64,000 bases of DNA from the NCBI RefSeq assembly GCF_030811555.1, contig NZ_JAUSQZ010000001.1, forward strand, positions 3,097,241-3,161,240, in the 5' to 3' direction. This DNA is from Kineosporia succinea (GTDB lineage Bacteria > Actinomycetota > Actinomycetes > Actinomycetales > Kineosporiaceae). This document shows, in pieces, positions 34,571 to 44,224 of the stretch. The notes beneath the pieces were generated by a model, which saw only the letters and a program-made list of their open reading frames with translations, had not been told where the DNA came from and searched no databases. Every line of letters starts with the position of its first letter. The stretch's first letter is position 1. The translations under genes were made by a program, and so were the position numbers.

Positions 34571-35860
34571 TCAGCTCTTCAGCTCACCGAACGGCACCCG
34601 CTCGTCGAAGCGGCGGGACACCGCGCCGGCACCGCGCCAGAGGCGGGCCACGTAGTCCTTGTCCTCTTCCAGCACCAGGTTTCCCATCACCCGCAGCGCG
34701 ATCGTCATCAGGAAGTTCGAGCGCATCCCGACCGGCCCGGCGTACTTCAGCAGGCCGGGCACGGTGAGCAGGGTGGCCGCGCGGCGGGCGATCGAGAACG
34801 CCGAGCCGTAGTGCTCGCGCAGCGTCGCGGGCCAGGCGCGGTTGAGATCCGCGTAGCTGCGCCCGGTTCCGCGGCCGGTGCCGGCCCCGGCGGCGAACAG
34901 CTCGGCCACCAGCCGGCCGGTCTCCAGGCCGTAGTCGATGCCCTCACCGTTCAGCGGGTTGATGCAGCCCGCCGCGTCGCCGATCAGCGCCCAGTTGGGC
35001 CCGGCCACGCCGCTGACCGCACCGCCCATCGGCAGCATCGCCGAACGCACCGCGCGCGGGTCGCCCTCGAGCTGCCAGTCGTCGCGCCGCAGGCCCGCGT
35101 AGACGTTGATCAGATCCTTGAGATGCACCTCGGACGGCCGCTTCTCGGTGGCCAGCGCACCCACGCCGATGTTGACCTCACCGTCGCCGAGCGGGAACAC
35201 CCAGCCGTAGCCGGGCAGCAGCTCGTTCTGGGCGCCGCGCAGTTCCAGGTGCGAGGTGATCCACTCGTCGTCGCTGCGCCCGGACTTCACGTAGGCGCGC
35301 GCCGCGACCCCGAAAGCCGTGTTCTGGTGCCATTCCCGGCCCAGCACGCGGCCCAGCTGCGACCGGTAGCCGTCGGCCACGACCAGGCGGCGGCAGCCGA
35401 CGGTGAAGGTCTGCTTGTCCTTTCCGGCGAACACCACGCCGATCACCCGGTCGCCGTCGCGCAGCACGTCGACCGCCCGGGCGTTCTCGAGGCCGCGGGC
35501 GCCGGAGGCCAGGGCCTCTTCGCGGATACGGTGGTCGAGCGTGGTGCGGGGCACCGCCGAGCCGCGGGCGGGCAGTGAGCCGCCGGGCCAGGGCAGCTGC
35601 AGTTCCTGCCCGAAACCGCAGGCGCGCAGGCCCCGGTTGGTCGGGTAGTCGGCCAGCCACCCGCCCAGCCCGAGCCGGTCGAGCTCGGCGATGGCGCGGG
35701 GCGTCAGGCCGTCGCCGCAGGCCTTGTCGCGGGGAAAGGTCTCCTTGTCGGCCAGCACCACGTTCAGCCCGGCCCGGGCGGACCAGGCCGCCGCCGCCGA
35801 GCCGGCCGGTCCGGCGCCGATGACGAGCAGGTCGGTGGACGTCGGATGCTGGTCAGTCAT
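34571..35860 (-). CDS. Geranylgeranyl reductase family FAD-dependent oxidoreductase (MenJ-like)
   Basis: The 429-residue flavoprotein has an N-terminal Rossmann motif LLVIGAGPAGSAAA, the family segment RDKACGDGLTPRA and the second FAD-binding segment ALIGDAAGCINPLNGEGIDYG. In mycobacteria the closest described role is MenJ, which saturates one isoprene unit of menaquinone; reduction of other polyprenyl chains is possible. The ATG at 35860 is followed by the FAD motif at residue 11, as expected. It converges on the SGNH hydrolase gene with a six-base gap. Confidence 0.85.
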   Translation of the reverse strand: MTDQHPTSTDLLVIGAGPAGSAAAAWSARAGLNVVLADKETFPRDKACGDGLTPRAIAELDRLGLGGWLADYPTNRGLRACGFGQELQLPWPGGSLPARGSAVPRTTLDHRIREEALASGARGLENARAVDVLRDGDRVIGVVFAGKDKQTFTVGCRRLVVADGYRSQLGRVLGREWHQNTAFGVAARAYVKSGRSDDEWITSHLELRGAQNELLPGYGWVFPLGDGEVNIGVGALATEKRPSEVHLKDLINVYAGLRRDDWQLEGDPRAVRSAMLPMGGAVSGVAGPNWALIGDAAGCINPLNGEGIDYGLETGRLVAELFAAGAGTGRGTGRSYADLNRAWPATLREHYGSAFSIARRAATLLTVPGLLKYAGPVGMRSNFLMTIALRVMGNLVLEEDKDYVARLWRGAGAVSRRFDERVPFGELKS

Positions 35861-35940
35861 GAGGACAAGTGTGCCCCCCGCACCGGTGCCCGCACGCGCC
35901 GGGCCGGTCACATCCGCCGCCCGGGCGCCGAACAACCCCA

Positions 35941-35981
35941 CAGGGGCGGAAACCGGGGTGATTTCCCGGCTTCCGCCCCTG
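35941..35981 (-). terminator. Terminator of ppk
   Basis: A long stem with one mismatch (outer 11 bp, inner 5 bp) spans 35941-35981, 22 bases beyond the ppk stop. On the minus strand it is followed by tggggttgtt. Confidence 0.65.
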
Positions 35982-36003
35982 GTCAGGAGTCTTTCGGGAG
36001 GTT

Positions 36004-39000
36004 CTAGCGGCGTCGCCCCGAGCGCTTGGGCGGACGGCTCGCCATGATGTACGACTGCAGGTCGCGCAGCGGCTTGCCCTCGGCGTCGTGGTGGTGACGC
36101 GTCCACACGCCGTCGCCGTCGAGGTGCCAGGACGCGGTCTCCGGCGACATCGAGATGCCCAGCAGCTCTTCCAGCTCGGCGATGTCCCGCGGGTCGCGCA
36201 GCCGCAGCATGGCCTCGACCCGGCGGTCGAGGTTGCGGTGCATCATGTCCGCGCTGCCGATGTAGACCACCGGCTCACCGCCGCCGGCGAACCAGAACAC
36301 CCGGGAGTGCTCCAGGAACCGGCCGAGAATGCTGCGCACCCGGATGTTCTCGCTCAGGCCGGGGACCCCCGGACGGATCGCACAGATCCCCCGGACGATC
36401 ACGTCCACCTTCACCCCCGCCTGGGAGGCGCGGTAGAGCGCGTCGATGACCACCTCGTCCACAATCGAGTTGACCTTGACCTTGACGCCCGCGGGACGCC
36501 CGGCCTCGTGGTTGGCGATCTCCCGCTCGATCCGGTCGACCAGACCGGTGCGCAGCGAGCGCGGCGCCACCAGCAGCCGGCGGTAGGCCGTCTTCGGGGC
36601 GTAGCCGGAGAGCTGGTTGAACAGCCGGCTGAGGTCCTCGCCGACCTGGGGGTCGCAGGTCAGCATGCCCAGGTCTTCGTACAGCCGGGCGGTCTTCGGG
36701 TTGTAGTTGCCCGTGCCCACGTGGCAGTAGCGGTGAAGGCCGTCGGCCTCCTGACGCACCACCAGGCTGAGCTTGGCGTGCGTCTTCAGGCCGACGATGC
36801 CGTAGACCACGTGCACGCCGGCGCGCTCGAGCTTGCGGGCCCAGGAGATGTTGGCCTGCTCGTCGAACCGGGCCTTGATCTCGACCACGGCCAGCACCTG
36901 CTTGCCCGCCTCGGCCGCGTCGATCAGCGCGTCGACGATCGGCGAGTCGCCCGAGGTGCGGTACAGCGTCTGCTTGATCGCCAGCACCTGGGGGTCGTCG
37001 GCGGCCTGCTCCAGGAACGACTGCACGGTGGTGGAGAACGAGTCGTACGGGTGGTGCAGCAGCACGTCGCGGCGCTTGATCGCGTCGAAGATGTTGGTGG
37101 GCTTGGAGCGTTCCACCTCCGAGAGCGCGCGCGGGGTCACCGCGACGTACTTCGGGTAGCGCAGCTCGGTGCGGTCGAGGTCGGCCACCAGGTTGAGCGC
37201 GCGCAGGTCGAGCGGCTCGGGCAGCGGGAACACCTCGGACTCGCTGACGCCCATCTCGCGCACCAGCAGGTCACGCATGTGGGGCCCGATGTCCTCGGCC
37301 ACCTCCAGGCGCACCGGCGGGCCGAAACGGCGCCGCAGGAGCTCCTTCTCGAGTGCCTTGAGCAGGTTCTCGACGTCGTCCTCCTCGACCTCGAGATCCT
37401 CCTGGCGGGTCACCCGGAAGGTGTGGTGCTCGAGCACCTCCATGCCCGGGAAGAGCTGGTCGAGGTGCGTGGCGATGATGTCTTCCAGCGGCACGAAGCG
37501 CGCGCGGGGCAGGTCGTCACCCTCGTCGACGTTGTTGGCCTCGTCGTCGGCGTCGACGTTCACCAGGCGCGGCAGCAGCTGCGGCACCTTCACCCGGGCG
37601 AACATCTCTTTCTCGGTCACCGGGTTACGCAGCACCACGGCCAGGTTCAGCGACAGGCCGGAGATGTACGGGAACGGGTGCGCCGGGTCGACCGCCAGCG
37701 GCGTCAGCACCGGGAACACCTGTGAGCGGAAGAACGTGTGCAGGCGGGCCTGTTCGCCCTCCGCGAGCTGGTCCCAGCGCACGATGGTGATGTTGGCGTC
37801 GGCCAGGGCCGGGGCGATCTCGGCGGAGAACACCTTGGCGTGCATCGACTGAAGCTCGTGGGCCCGGCTGCGGATGCGGCCGAGCAGGTCGCGGGGCTCC
37901 AGGCCGCTGGCGGCGCGCACGGCCAGACCGGTGGCGATGCGGCGCTTCAGACCGGCCACGCGCACCATGAAGAACTCGTCGAGGTTGCTGGCGAAGATGG
38001 CCAGGAACCGGGCCCGTTCGAGCAGCGGGAGGTCGGGGTCGCGGGCCAGTTCGAGCACGCGTTCGTTGAACGCCAGCCAGCTCAGCTCGCGGTCGAGGAA
38101 GCGCCGCACCTGCGTCTGCTCCACCTCGCGGAACAGCGACGACAGCTGGGCGTCCTGGGCGGCCCCGACCAGGGCCCGGGCCTGGGCGGTGCGGTTGGCG
38201 TCGGCGGTGGAGGTCTCGGGGGTCACGTCGTCCTTACTGGCCACCACCTCCGCGGGGGCGACCGGTTCCTCGGGGGTCACCAGGGCGTCGGGCAGGTCGA
38301 CGGTGGACGCCGTCGACGTGATCTGCGAGGCCGCGATCTCGCTGGCCGGCACGGTGGTTCCGGCTTTCGGCTCCGCCGGGGCGCTCGGGCGCGGCGTCGT
38401 CTTTTTCGTCGTCGTCTTCTTCACCGGGGCCTTCTTCGCCGGGGTCTTCCGGGTGGTTCCGGCGGTCTTGCGGGCGGGTTCGCGCAGGGTCTCCTCGGCG
38501 AACGGCAGGGTCTCGGTGCTCTCGCCGGCCTGGTCGCGAAGGGTGGACGCGCGGGGCGGCGTGGTCGACTGGCCGGTGGTCGTGCGGGTGGTGGCCTTCT
38601 TGGCCGGCGGGCGGCGGGTGGCGGTCTTGGTGGTGGTCTTGGTGGCGCTCCGGGGGGCGGCCTCGGTGGCTGACTTCGTCGCCGTCCTGGCGGTCGGGCG
38701 CGCGGGGGCCCGGCGTGAGGTGCTGACGGGCGTGGGCTCGCCGGTGGCGGCGGTGACGGTGTTCTCGACACCGCTGTCGGACTGGGCGGCGGCCACCTTC
38801 TTCGCGGTCACCTTCTTCGCGGGGGCCTTCGTCGCCGGAGCTGCTGTACGCGTGGACGCCTGGCGCGGGGTGGTCGTGCGGGGAGTGCTCGTGCGGGGAG
38901 TGGTCTTACGGGGCGTGCTCCTGCGGGCGGGGGCCGGTCGTTCCGCGTGGTCAGCCGCCGGTTCGGGGGAGGACGACGCGGTTTTCCGGGGACGCGAACT

Positions 39001-39069
39001 CGCCGCGCCGGTGGTCCGGGTGGCCGCCGGGGTGGGGGAGGGGCCCGCCGAGCTGGTCATGTCCGCCAT
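36004..39069 (-). CDS. ppk: Polyphosphate kinase PPK1 with long basic N-terminal extension
   Basis: The C-terminal 700 residues are a full PPK1, which reversibly makes polyphosphate from ATP. The core starts near residue 318 ([14 protein letters not shown]). The autophosphorylated histidine lies in [10 protein letters not shown], followed by [19 protein letters not shown]. Before the core lies an unusual extension of about 315 residues, rich in Thr, Ala, Lys, Arg and Pro (for example [30 protein letters not shown]), ending in an acidic Ser/Thr/Glu linker. Typical PPK1 proteins are about 700 residues. The ATG at 39069 starts this extension; an ATG at 39060 is also in frame. A terminator follows. 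Confidence 0.94.
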   Translation of the reverse strand: MADMTSSAGPSPTPAATRTTGAASSRPRKTASSSPEPAADHAERPAPARRSTPRKTTPRTSTPRTTTPRQASTRTAAPATKAPAKKVTAKKVAAAQSDSGVENTVTAATGEPTPVSTSRRAPARPTARTATKSATEAAPRSATKTTTKTATRRPPAKKATTRTTTGQSTTPPRASTLRDQAGESTETLPFAEETLREPARKTAGTTRKTPAKKAPVKKTTTKKTTPRPSAPAEPKAGTTVPASEIAASQITSTASTVDLPDALVTPEEPVAPAEVVASKDDVTPETSTADANRTAQARALVGAAQDAQLSSLFREVEQTQVRRFLDRELSWLAFNERVLELARDPDLPLLERARFLAIFASNLDEFFMVRVAGLKRRIATGLAVRAASGLEPRDLLGRIRSRAHELQSMHAKVFSAEIAPALADANITIVRWDQLAEGEQARLHTFFRSQVFPVLTPLAVDPAHPFPYISGLSLNLAVVLRNPVTEKEMFARVKVPQLLPRLVNVDADDEANNVDEGDDLPRARFVPLEDIIATHLDQLFPGMEVLEHHTFRVTRQEDLEVEEDDVENLLKALEKELLRRRFGPPVRLEVAEDIGPHMRDLLVREMGVSESEVFPLPEPLDLRALNLVADLDRTELRYPKYVAVTPRALSEVERSKPTNIFDAIKRRDVLLHHPYDSFSTTVQSFLEQAADDPQVLAIKQTLYRTSGDSPIVDALIDAAEAGKQVLAVVEIKARFDEQANISWARKLERAGVHVVYGIVGLKTHAKLSLVVRQEADGLHRYCHVGTGNYNPKTARLYEDLGMLTCDPQVGEDLSRLFNQLSGYAPKTAYRRLLVAPRSLRTGLVDRIEREIANHEAGRPAGVKVKVNSIVDEVVIDALYRASQAGVKVDVIVRGICAIRPGVPGLSENIRVRSILGRFLEHSRVFWFAGGGEPVVYIGSADMMHRNLDRRVEAMLRLRDPRDIAELEELLGISMSPETASWHLDGDGVWTRHHHDAEGKPLRDLQSYIMASRPPKRSGRRR

Positions 39070-39210
39070 GCTCTCACTGTCCTGGTCTCGCGCTCGGTGT
39101 CCCGGTCCGGGAGGTGTCCGGAGCCGGGCATTCGTGGTGATCGGTCAATCGGCCGGCCGCGGGCGAAAGCCCACCTGTACGGCCTGGTTCGGCGTCCGCC
39201 GACCGCAACT

Positions 39211-40203
39211 TCAGTCTTTCCGGACGTCAGGCTGTGCTTGCGGCTGAGCGTCGGCATAGGGGCCCTCGTGCACCACGTCCACGCTGAACGACGTGAACCC
39301 GAGCCGGTGGTAGACCTTCAGCGCCGGGGCGTTGTCGGCCTCGACGTAGAGCGACACGGCCGGCAGGTCCAGCCCGGCCAGGTGCCGCAGCCCGGCCGCG
39401 GTCAGTGCCGTGCCCAGCCCACCGCCGTGCCGATCGGGGTCGACACCCACCGCGTAGACCTCGCCCAGACCCTCGGGATGCACCTTGGTCCAGTGGAAAC
39501 CGATCATCTTCGCGCCGGACTCACCGGACTCACCGGACTCGGCGGACTCGGCCACGAAGAACCCGGCCGGGTCGAACCACGGCTCGGCCTTGCGGGCGTC
39601 GAGATCGGCCTGCGTCATCCGGCCCTGCTCGGGGTGCCAGCTGAACGCCTTCGCGTTCACCCGCAACCACTCGGCGTCGTCGGCGCCGGGCCGGAACGTG
39701 CGCAGCACAACTCCTTCGGGCAGCACCGGCTCGGCCAGGTCTTCCACCCCGTTCAACGGGCGGCGCAGCTGCAGCAGTTCCCGCACCACGCGAAAACCCA
39801 GCTCCGCGCCCAGCGCGCGGGCTCCCGGGTGATCACCGTGCGACCACACCCGGGCCAGCTGCCCCGCGTCCACCAGCCGTTCCAGCAGCGCGCGCCCCAG
39901 ACCGCGGCGGCGGTGGGCCGGATCGATCACGGCCTCGGCGTCGACCACGGTGCGCGGGCCGCCGGACTCGGGGGAGACCTCGCTGTGCGCGTACCCGATC
40001 ACCGCGCCGGACTCCTCGCGCACCAGCAGGTGCACGCCGCCCGGCTCGGCCGAACCGAACTGCAGCAGCACGTGCTCGGAGACCGGGGCGGCGCCGTCGG
40101 CCGCCGTCGCGGACGCGATCACGGCCCGGACGCCCCGGGCGTCGGAGTCGGACAGATGCTCGAGAACGTCAACAGTCACGCGAGAGGTCACCGTTCGCAG
40201 CAT
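39211..40203 (-). CDS. mshD: Mycothiol synthase MshD
   Basis: MshD acetylates Cys-GlcN-Ins with acetyl-CoA in the last step of mycothiol synthesis. The 330-residue protein contains two GNAT domains. The first has DPAHRRRGLGRALLE and the second has VDPDRHGGGLGTALT, the acetyl-CoA pyrophosphate-binding loops. FHWTKVHP and the C-terminal LYVEADNAPALKVYHRLGF are typical of MshD. The start is uncertain: ATG 40203 is used, with GTG 40191 and 40179 in frame. The order glnR-mshD is also found in mycobacteria. With mshA at 50.6 kb, two of the mycothiol genes lie in this window. Confidence 0.92.
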   Translation of the reverse strand: MLRTVTSRVTVDVLEHLSDSDARGVRAVIASATAADGAAPVSEHVLLQFGSAEPGGVHLLVREESGAVIGYAHSEVSPESGGPRTVVDAEAVIDPAHRRRGLGRALLERLVDAGQLARVWSHGDHPGARALGAELGFRVVRELLQLRRPLNGVEDLAEPVLPEGVVLRTFRPGADDAEWLRVNAKAFSWHPEQGRMTQADLDARKAEPWFDPAGFFVAESAESGESGESGAKMIGFHWTKVHPEGLGEVYAVGVDPDRHGGGLGTALTAAGLRHLAGLDLPAVSLYVEADNAPALKVYHRLGFTSFSVDVVHEGPYADAQPQAQPDVRKD

Positions 40204-40301
40204 AGGTCGTGACGGTGAGACGTCGACCGCGGATTGTCGTCGTGTCGACGTGAACGGACGGGAAACGGCGCATTCCCGGCCTCTGTCCCGATGGGGCCGG
40301 A

Positions 40302-41018
40302 CTACGCGTCGACGGTGTCCTCGGCCCCGATGCGGTCGCGGCCGGGCGGCACGAACCGGTAGCCGACGTTGCGCACGGTGCCGATCAGCGCGTCGTGCTC
40401 CGGGCCGAGCTTGGCCCGCAGTCGCCGCACGTGCACGTCGACCGTGCGGGTGCCGCCGAAGTAGTCGTAGCCCCAGACCTCCTGCAGCAGCTGGGCCCGG
40501 GTGAAGACCCGGCCCGGGTGCTGGGCCAGGAACTTGAGCAGCTCGAACTCCTTGTAGGTGAGGTCGAGCGCCCGGCCGCGAACCCGGGCGCTGTAGGTGA
40601 CCTCGTCGACGATCAGGTCGCCCGCGCGGATCTCGGGGGTCTCGTCGGACTGCTGGGCCTCGGCCAGACGGCTGCGGCCGGCGGCCAGGCGCAGGCGGGC
40701 CTCCACCTCGGCCGGGCCGGCCGAGTCGAGCAGCACGTCGTCGGCACCCCAGTCGGCGACGACGGCGGCCATGCCGCCCTCGGTGAGCACGAGCAGCAGC
40801 GGAGACGACAGCCCGGTGGTGCGCAGCAGGCGGCACAGCGAGCGGGCGCCGGCCAGGTCGCGCCGGCCGTCGACGATGACGGCGTCGGCGGGTGGAGCGT
40901 CGACGAGTACCGCCGCCTCGGCCGGCAGCACCCGGATCTGGTGCGGCAGCAAACCGAGCGCGGGAAGCACCTCGGCGGACGGGGCGAGGGCATTCGTCAG
41001 CAAGAGAAGTGAAGCCAT
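40302..41018 (-). CDS. glnR: GlnR-type OmpR-family response regulator
   Basis: The 238-residue protein has an atypical receiver domain (residues about 1-115, with the Asp in [10 protein letters not shown]) and an OmpR-type winged helix ([35 protein letters not shown]). GlnR is the orphan regulator of nitrogen assimilation in actinobacteria and acts without a partner kinase; none is encoded here. The ATG at 41018 follows a clear ggagg site. The location beside mshD matches mycobacteria, which supports GlnR over other OmpR members. Upstream of the ATG lies a 358-base divergent spacer. Confidence 0.85.
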   Translation of the reverse strand: MASLLLLTNALAPSAEVLPALGLLPHQIRVLPAEAAVLVDAPPADAVIVDGRRDLAGARSLCRLLRTTGLSSPLLLVLTEGGMAAVVADWGADDVLLDSAGPAEVEARLRLAAGRSRLAEAQQSDETPEIRAGDLIVDEVTYSARVRGRALDLTYKEFELLKFLAQHPGRVFTRAQLLQEVWGYDYFGGTRTVDVHVRRLRAKLGPEHDALIGTVRNVGYRFVPPGRDRIGAEDTVDA

Positions 41019-41376
41019 CTGTGGACCTCCGCGTCGTCCGACCGTGCAGGTGGCGAGCCCCCGTGATGCCGCGTCATTGCGGAGCACAACCCGCTCAGGG
41101 TATGTGACCAGGCGTTGTTGGCACAGGGGTCACCCGCGATTTATCGCCACGCAACGTTACGGATGCGTTTCGGGCGCCCGGTCCCGAAGGTGAACGCGAC
41201 TTCGCCGGGGCGTTTCCAGGGGATGTCTGCAGTGAATCCGGTTCGGCGTGTCCCCGCCAAGAGGCCGGCGGTGTGACCCGGGGAACTTTGCTCGCGTCAG
41301 TGCCGGAATCCACCCGAACCGGCACGAAGGTGCGCTCCGGCCCGGCGGCCCGGCGGCCATCTGTCAGGATGCGACG
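41019..41376. other. Divergent spacer between glnR and a membrane protein gene
   Basis: These 358 bases contain the glnR ribosome-binding site close to 41026-41030 and a slightly AT-richer portion at 41110-41160 that may hold promoters. I found no convincing operator or gene. Confidence 0.4.
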
Positions 41377-42126
41377 GTGACCGCCCCGCTTCCCGCCGGC
41401 CTCGCCCTGGTGGCGACCGTCGTCCTCGCCGTGGCCGGTTACGCCGGAGGATGGCTGATCGCCGCCGCCGCGGGTCTCACCGTGCTCGCGCTCGCGATCG
41501 GCTGGGGCGACCTGCTCCGCCTGCCGCACCGCTCCGGTACCTCGGCCCTGGTCCTCGCCCTCGGTGCCGCCGGCCTGGTGGCCGGCGCCCTCGCCGTCTC
41601 GCCCCGGTTCGCCGTCGAGCAGCCGCTCACGGTGTTCTCCGGAGTGATGGCCGTGGCCGTGCTGACCAGCTTCGGCCACGAGATCATGCGTCTGGACGGG
41701 CGGCACGACCTGGTCGAGTCGGTCACCGGCACGCTCGCCGGGCAACTGGTCGCCCTGCTGGCCGCGGGCTGGGTGCTCGTCGCCGACAGCGGTGGTCCGG
41801 AGGCCGTGGTGGTGGCCGTCGCCGGCACCGCCGCCGCCCGGGTGGCCCTGGCGCTGCCGGTCTCTCCGTCGCTGCTGACCTGGCTGGGGGTGGGCACGGG
41901 GCTCGTCGCCTCGGTGATCGCGTCGATCGTCGTGGGCGGGGTGCCGGTGGGCACGGCCGCCACGGTGGGCGTCGCGGTGTCGGGCATCGGCATCGCGATC
42001 GACCGCCTGGTCGACGCCGAGGGTCTGCTCACCCGCCTGCAGCCCGCCACCCTGGCCCGGGCCGCGGCCCCGGTCGCGGCCGCCGGCATGGCCGCCTACG
42101 CGGTGTTCCGGCTGGGTATCGGCTAG
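41377..42126 (+). CDS. Polytopic membrane protein, unknown function
   Basis: The 249-residue protein is almost entirely hydrophobic with seven to eight Ala/Val/Leu-rich helices and few polar loops. One loop contains GHEIMRLDGRHDLVESVTG. No transporter signature is visible. The GTG at 41377 follows an agga site by seven bases; the frame is open further upstream but without coding signs. It is followed in the same direction by a second small membrane protein. Confidence 0.72.
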   Translation: MTAPLPAGLALVATVVLAVAGYAGGWLIAAAAGLTVLALAIGWGDLLRLPHRSGTSALVLALGAAGLVAGALAVSPRFAVEQPLTVFSGVMAVAVLTSFGHEIMRLDGRHDLVESVTGTLAGQLVALLAAGWVLVADSGGPEAVVVAVAGTAAARVALALPVSPSLLTWLGVGTGLVASVIASIVVGGVPVGTAATVGVAVSGIGIAIDRLVDAEGLLTRLQPATLARAAAPVAAAGMAAYAVFRLGIG

Positions 42127-42186
42127 GCCCTGTCCCGGCTCGTGCTTCCAGGGGCGAACCGGTACCCCGGCCACTAGGTTCGGATC

Positions 42187-42744
42187 ATGACCAACCAGGC
42201 GATCTCCGACCCGGAGCTGCGGTTCGGGCCTCTGAGCCGTCAGTTCCCGGCGGGCCGGCCGGTGAACCAGGAGCAGGCCCGCAGCCGGCTCTCGGCCTAT
42301 GTCTACGGCAACGTCCTGGTGCTGGCGGCCGTCGTCGGGACGATCGGGGCGGACGACCACTCGCACTCCTGGATCGTGGTCCTGGCCACGGTGCTGACCA
42401 CCTACGCGGCGCACGTCCTCGCCCACGACATCGGCGAGCGGGTGGGCCTCGACCCGCAGGAGCACGCGGTCGGCCTGCGGCAGGAGATGCGTGACGCCGT
42501 GCCGATCATCAGCTCCGGCGTGGCGCCCGCCCTGATCTTCGCCGGTCTGGCGCTGCACCGGTTCGACCCGCTGGCCGCCGAGGTCGCCGCGGTGGGCCTG
42601 GTCGTGCTGCGGCTGGCCGGCACCGGGATCGCGGTCGAGCGCCTGAGCGGCCGCCGGGTCTCGGGCGCGACCCTCTGGAGCGGCGTGGGCGTCGCCGTCG
42701 TCGGGGTCGTCATCGCGCTGGCCAAGGTGCAGTTCTCGCACTGA
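42187..42744 (+). CDS. Small membrane protein, unknown function
   Basis: The 185-residue protein has a polar N terminus of about 35 residues and four predicted membrane helices. Between helices two and three lies a polar loop with HVLAHDIGERVGLDPQEH. I do not recognise the family. The ATG at 42187 lies 60 bases after the previous membrane protein gene. Its stop codon touches a 16-bp tandem repeat array. Confidence 0.72.
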   Translation: MTNQAISDPELRFGPLSRQFPAGRPVNQEQARSRLSAYVYGNVLVLAAVVGTIGADDHSHSWIVVLATVLTTYAAHVLAHDIGERVGLDPQEHAVGLRQEMRDAVPIISSGVAPALIFAGLALHRFDPLAAEVAAVGLVVLRLAGTGIAVERLSGRRVSGATLWSGVGVAVVGVVIALAKVQFSH

Positions 42745-42806
42745 GGCACCCAGTGACCGAGGCACCTGGTGACTGAGGCTCCTGGTGACCGAGGCACCTA
42801 GTACAC
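42743..42806. repeat. 16-bp tandem repeat, four copies, between convergent genes
   Basis: Four consecutive 16-bp units of the form gaggcacctggtgacc (42743-42758, 42759-42774, 42775-42790, 42791-42806) vary at one to several positions. The array covers the ends of two convergent genes. Confidence 0.85.
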
Positions 42807-43160
42807 GAGAGCCTGGGTCCCCGGTCGCAGCAGCCGTTCCACGTAGGTCGCGGCCCCGGCGACGACGACTCCGGGCAGCACGTCGTCCGGCCCGAACGAG
42901 CGGCGGGCGGCCGACTGCGTGCACACCGACACGGTCCCGGCCTCGACGATCAGGCCGAGCAGCTCGGGCAGGGGCGCGCTCTCGGCCAGGTCGAGGGCGG
43001 CGGCCCGGCCGGGCAGCGCGAACCAGGCCGCCTCCCCGCTGAGCCACAGGTCGACGGGCACCCCCGCGGCGCAGGCGGCGGCCGCCACGGTGAAGGCCTG
43101 GTTGCAGCGTTCGGGCGCCTCGGGCCCCACGGTCACCTCGATGACGAGCGAATCAGCCAT
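42798..43160 (-). CDS. DsrE-family protein
   Basis: The 120-residue protein looks like a single DsrE/DsrF-like domain, the small fold used in sulfur relay and related proteins. Conserved features are the N-terminal LVIEVTVGPEAPERCNQAF, a central VDLWLSGEAAW strand-turn and a cysteine in VSVCTQSAARR that sits where DsrE active cysteines occur. Substrate and partners are unknown. The ATG at 43160 starts 55 bases from the divergent nitrobindin gene. Confidence 0.75.
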   Translation of the reverse strand: MADSLVIEVTVGPEAPERCNQAFTVAAAACAAGVPVDLWLSGEAAWFALPGRAAALDLAESAPLPELLGLIVEAGTVSVCTQSAARRSFGPDDVLPGVVVAGAATYVERLLRPGTQALVY

Positions 43161-43214
43161 GGGCGGACGCTAACGGCTGGATGCGACCCGGGGGCTTGCG
43201 CATACGATTCCGGC

Positions 43215-43733
43215 GTGGCGTTCCAACTAGACACCGACCTGCCCACCCCGCTCGCGCCCCTGGCCTGGCTGATCGGCCGCTGGGAGGGCGCCGGGGTGCT
43301 CGGCTACCCGACGATCGAAGAGGCCCAGTTCGGCCAGGAGATCGAGTTCTCGCACGACGGGCGCCCGTTCCTGTCGTACGTCTCGCGCACCTGGCGTCTC
43401 GACGCCGAGGGCAACCAGGTCGAGCCGCTGGCCACCGAGACCGGCTACTGGCGTCCCGTCCCGAAGGACGAGGGCGACGAGACCCAGGGCGCCGAGCTCG
43501 AGGTGCTGATCGTGCACCCCACCGGCATCTGCGAGATCTACCTGGGCCGGGCCGCCGGGGCCCGCATCGACCTGGCCACCGACCTGGTGGCGCGCACCTC
43601 CACGGCCAAGGAGTACACCGCGGCCACCCGCCTCTACGGCCTGGTCGAGGGCGACCTGCTGTGGGCGCTCGACGTCGCCGCCGAGGGCCACGCCCTGCAG
43701 TCGCAGGCCTCGGCCCGGCTCAAGCGGGTCTGA
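43215..43733 (+). CDS. Nitrobindin-like heme-binding beta-barrel protein
   Basis: The 172-residue protein has the nitrobindin signature GRWEGAG (GxWxGxG) near residue 21 and a beta-barrel pattern throughout. Family members bind ferric heme and react with nitric oxide or peroxynitrite. The GTG start at 43215 gives the usual N terminus. A Fur-family regulator follows after five bases; the pair nitrobindin-Nur also occurs in Streptomyces as far as I recall. Confidence 0.88.
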   Translation: MAFQLDTDLPTPLAPLAWLIGRWEGAGVLGYPTIEEAQFGQEIEFSHDGRPFLSYVSRTWRLDAEGNQVEPLATETGYWRPVPKDEGDETQGAELEVLIVHPTGICEIYLGRAAGARIDLATDLVARTSTAKEYTAATRLYGLVEGDLLWALDVAAEGHALQSQASARLKRV

Positions 43734-43738
43734 CCGAC

Positions 43739-44224
43739 GTGGACCGGGTGACCACCGAGGCGCTCGACGCGGCGCTGCGCGAACGGGGCCTGCGGGCCAC
43801 GCCGCAGCGCCGGTCGGTGCTGCGGGCGGTCGCCGAGCTCGGGCACGCGACGCCCGAGGAGGTCTGCGACTTCGTCGAGACCGAGGCCGGGCAGGCGGGT
43901 TCCGGCGAGTCGGTGAACCTCTCCACGGTCTACCGCTCGCTGGAGCTGATGGAGAAGATCGGCGTCGTCAGCCACACGCACCTCACCCACGGGTCGCCGA
44001 CCTACCAGGTGGCCGACCACGTCAACCATCTGCACCTGGTCTGCCGGGGGTGCGGGCGCATCGACGAGGCCGACCTCGACCTGGCCGTCCCGTTCGCCGA
44101 GGCGGTGCGCGCGGCCACCGGTTTCGAGACCGACCTGGCCCACCTGTCGCTGCACGGCACCTGCGCCGACTGCCGAGGGGTCGCGAGGCCCGCGGGCCAC
44201 GGTCACGGGCACCCGCATGACTGA
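43739..44224 (+). CDS. Fur-family metalloregulator, Nur-like
   Basis: The 161-residue protein has a Fur winged helix (residues about 10-85, with NLSTVYRSLELMEKIGVV) and a dimerisation domain. Regulatory-site histidines appear as HVNHLHLVC. Two CxxC pairs (CRGC and CADC) should bind structural zinc. The C terminus ends in a His-rich GHGHGHPHD tail, consistent with nickel or zinc binding. I suggest Nur because of this tail and the nitrobindin neighbour, but Zur or Fur is possible. The GTG at 43739 is used; GTG 43748 is an alternative. The stop overlaps ygfZ. Confidence 0.8.
   Translation: MDRVTTEALDAALRERGLRATPQRRSVLRAVAELGHATPEEVCDFVETEAGQAGSGESVNLSTVYRSLELMEKIGVVSHTHLTHGSPTYQVADHVNHLHLVCRGCGRIDEADLDLAVPFAEAVRAATGFETDLAHLSLHGTCADCRGVARPAGHGHGHPHD

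Noticed and set aside
36088-37725. 545-codon frame antisense to ppk
   Set aside because: Composition shadow over conserved PPK1 catalytic regions; the encoded sequence is Val/Leu/Asp/His-rich without domains.
40220-40251. acgtcgac/gtcgacgt inverted repeat between glnR and mshD as terminator
   Set aside because: Only 8 bp with a 16-base loop and no T tract; such repeats are expected by chance at this GC content.
41150-41175. GlnR-box-like gttac-n6-gtttc upstream of glnR
   Set aside because: The second half is in the wrong orientation for the GlnR consensus and the match is short.
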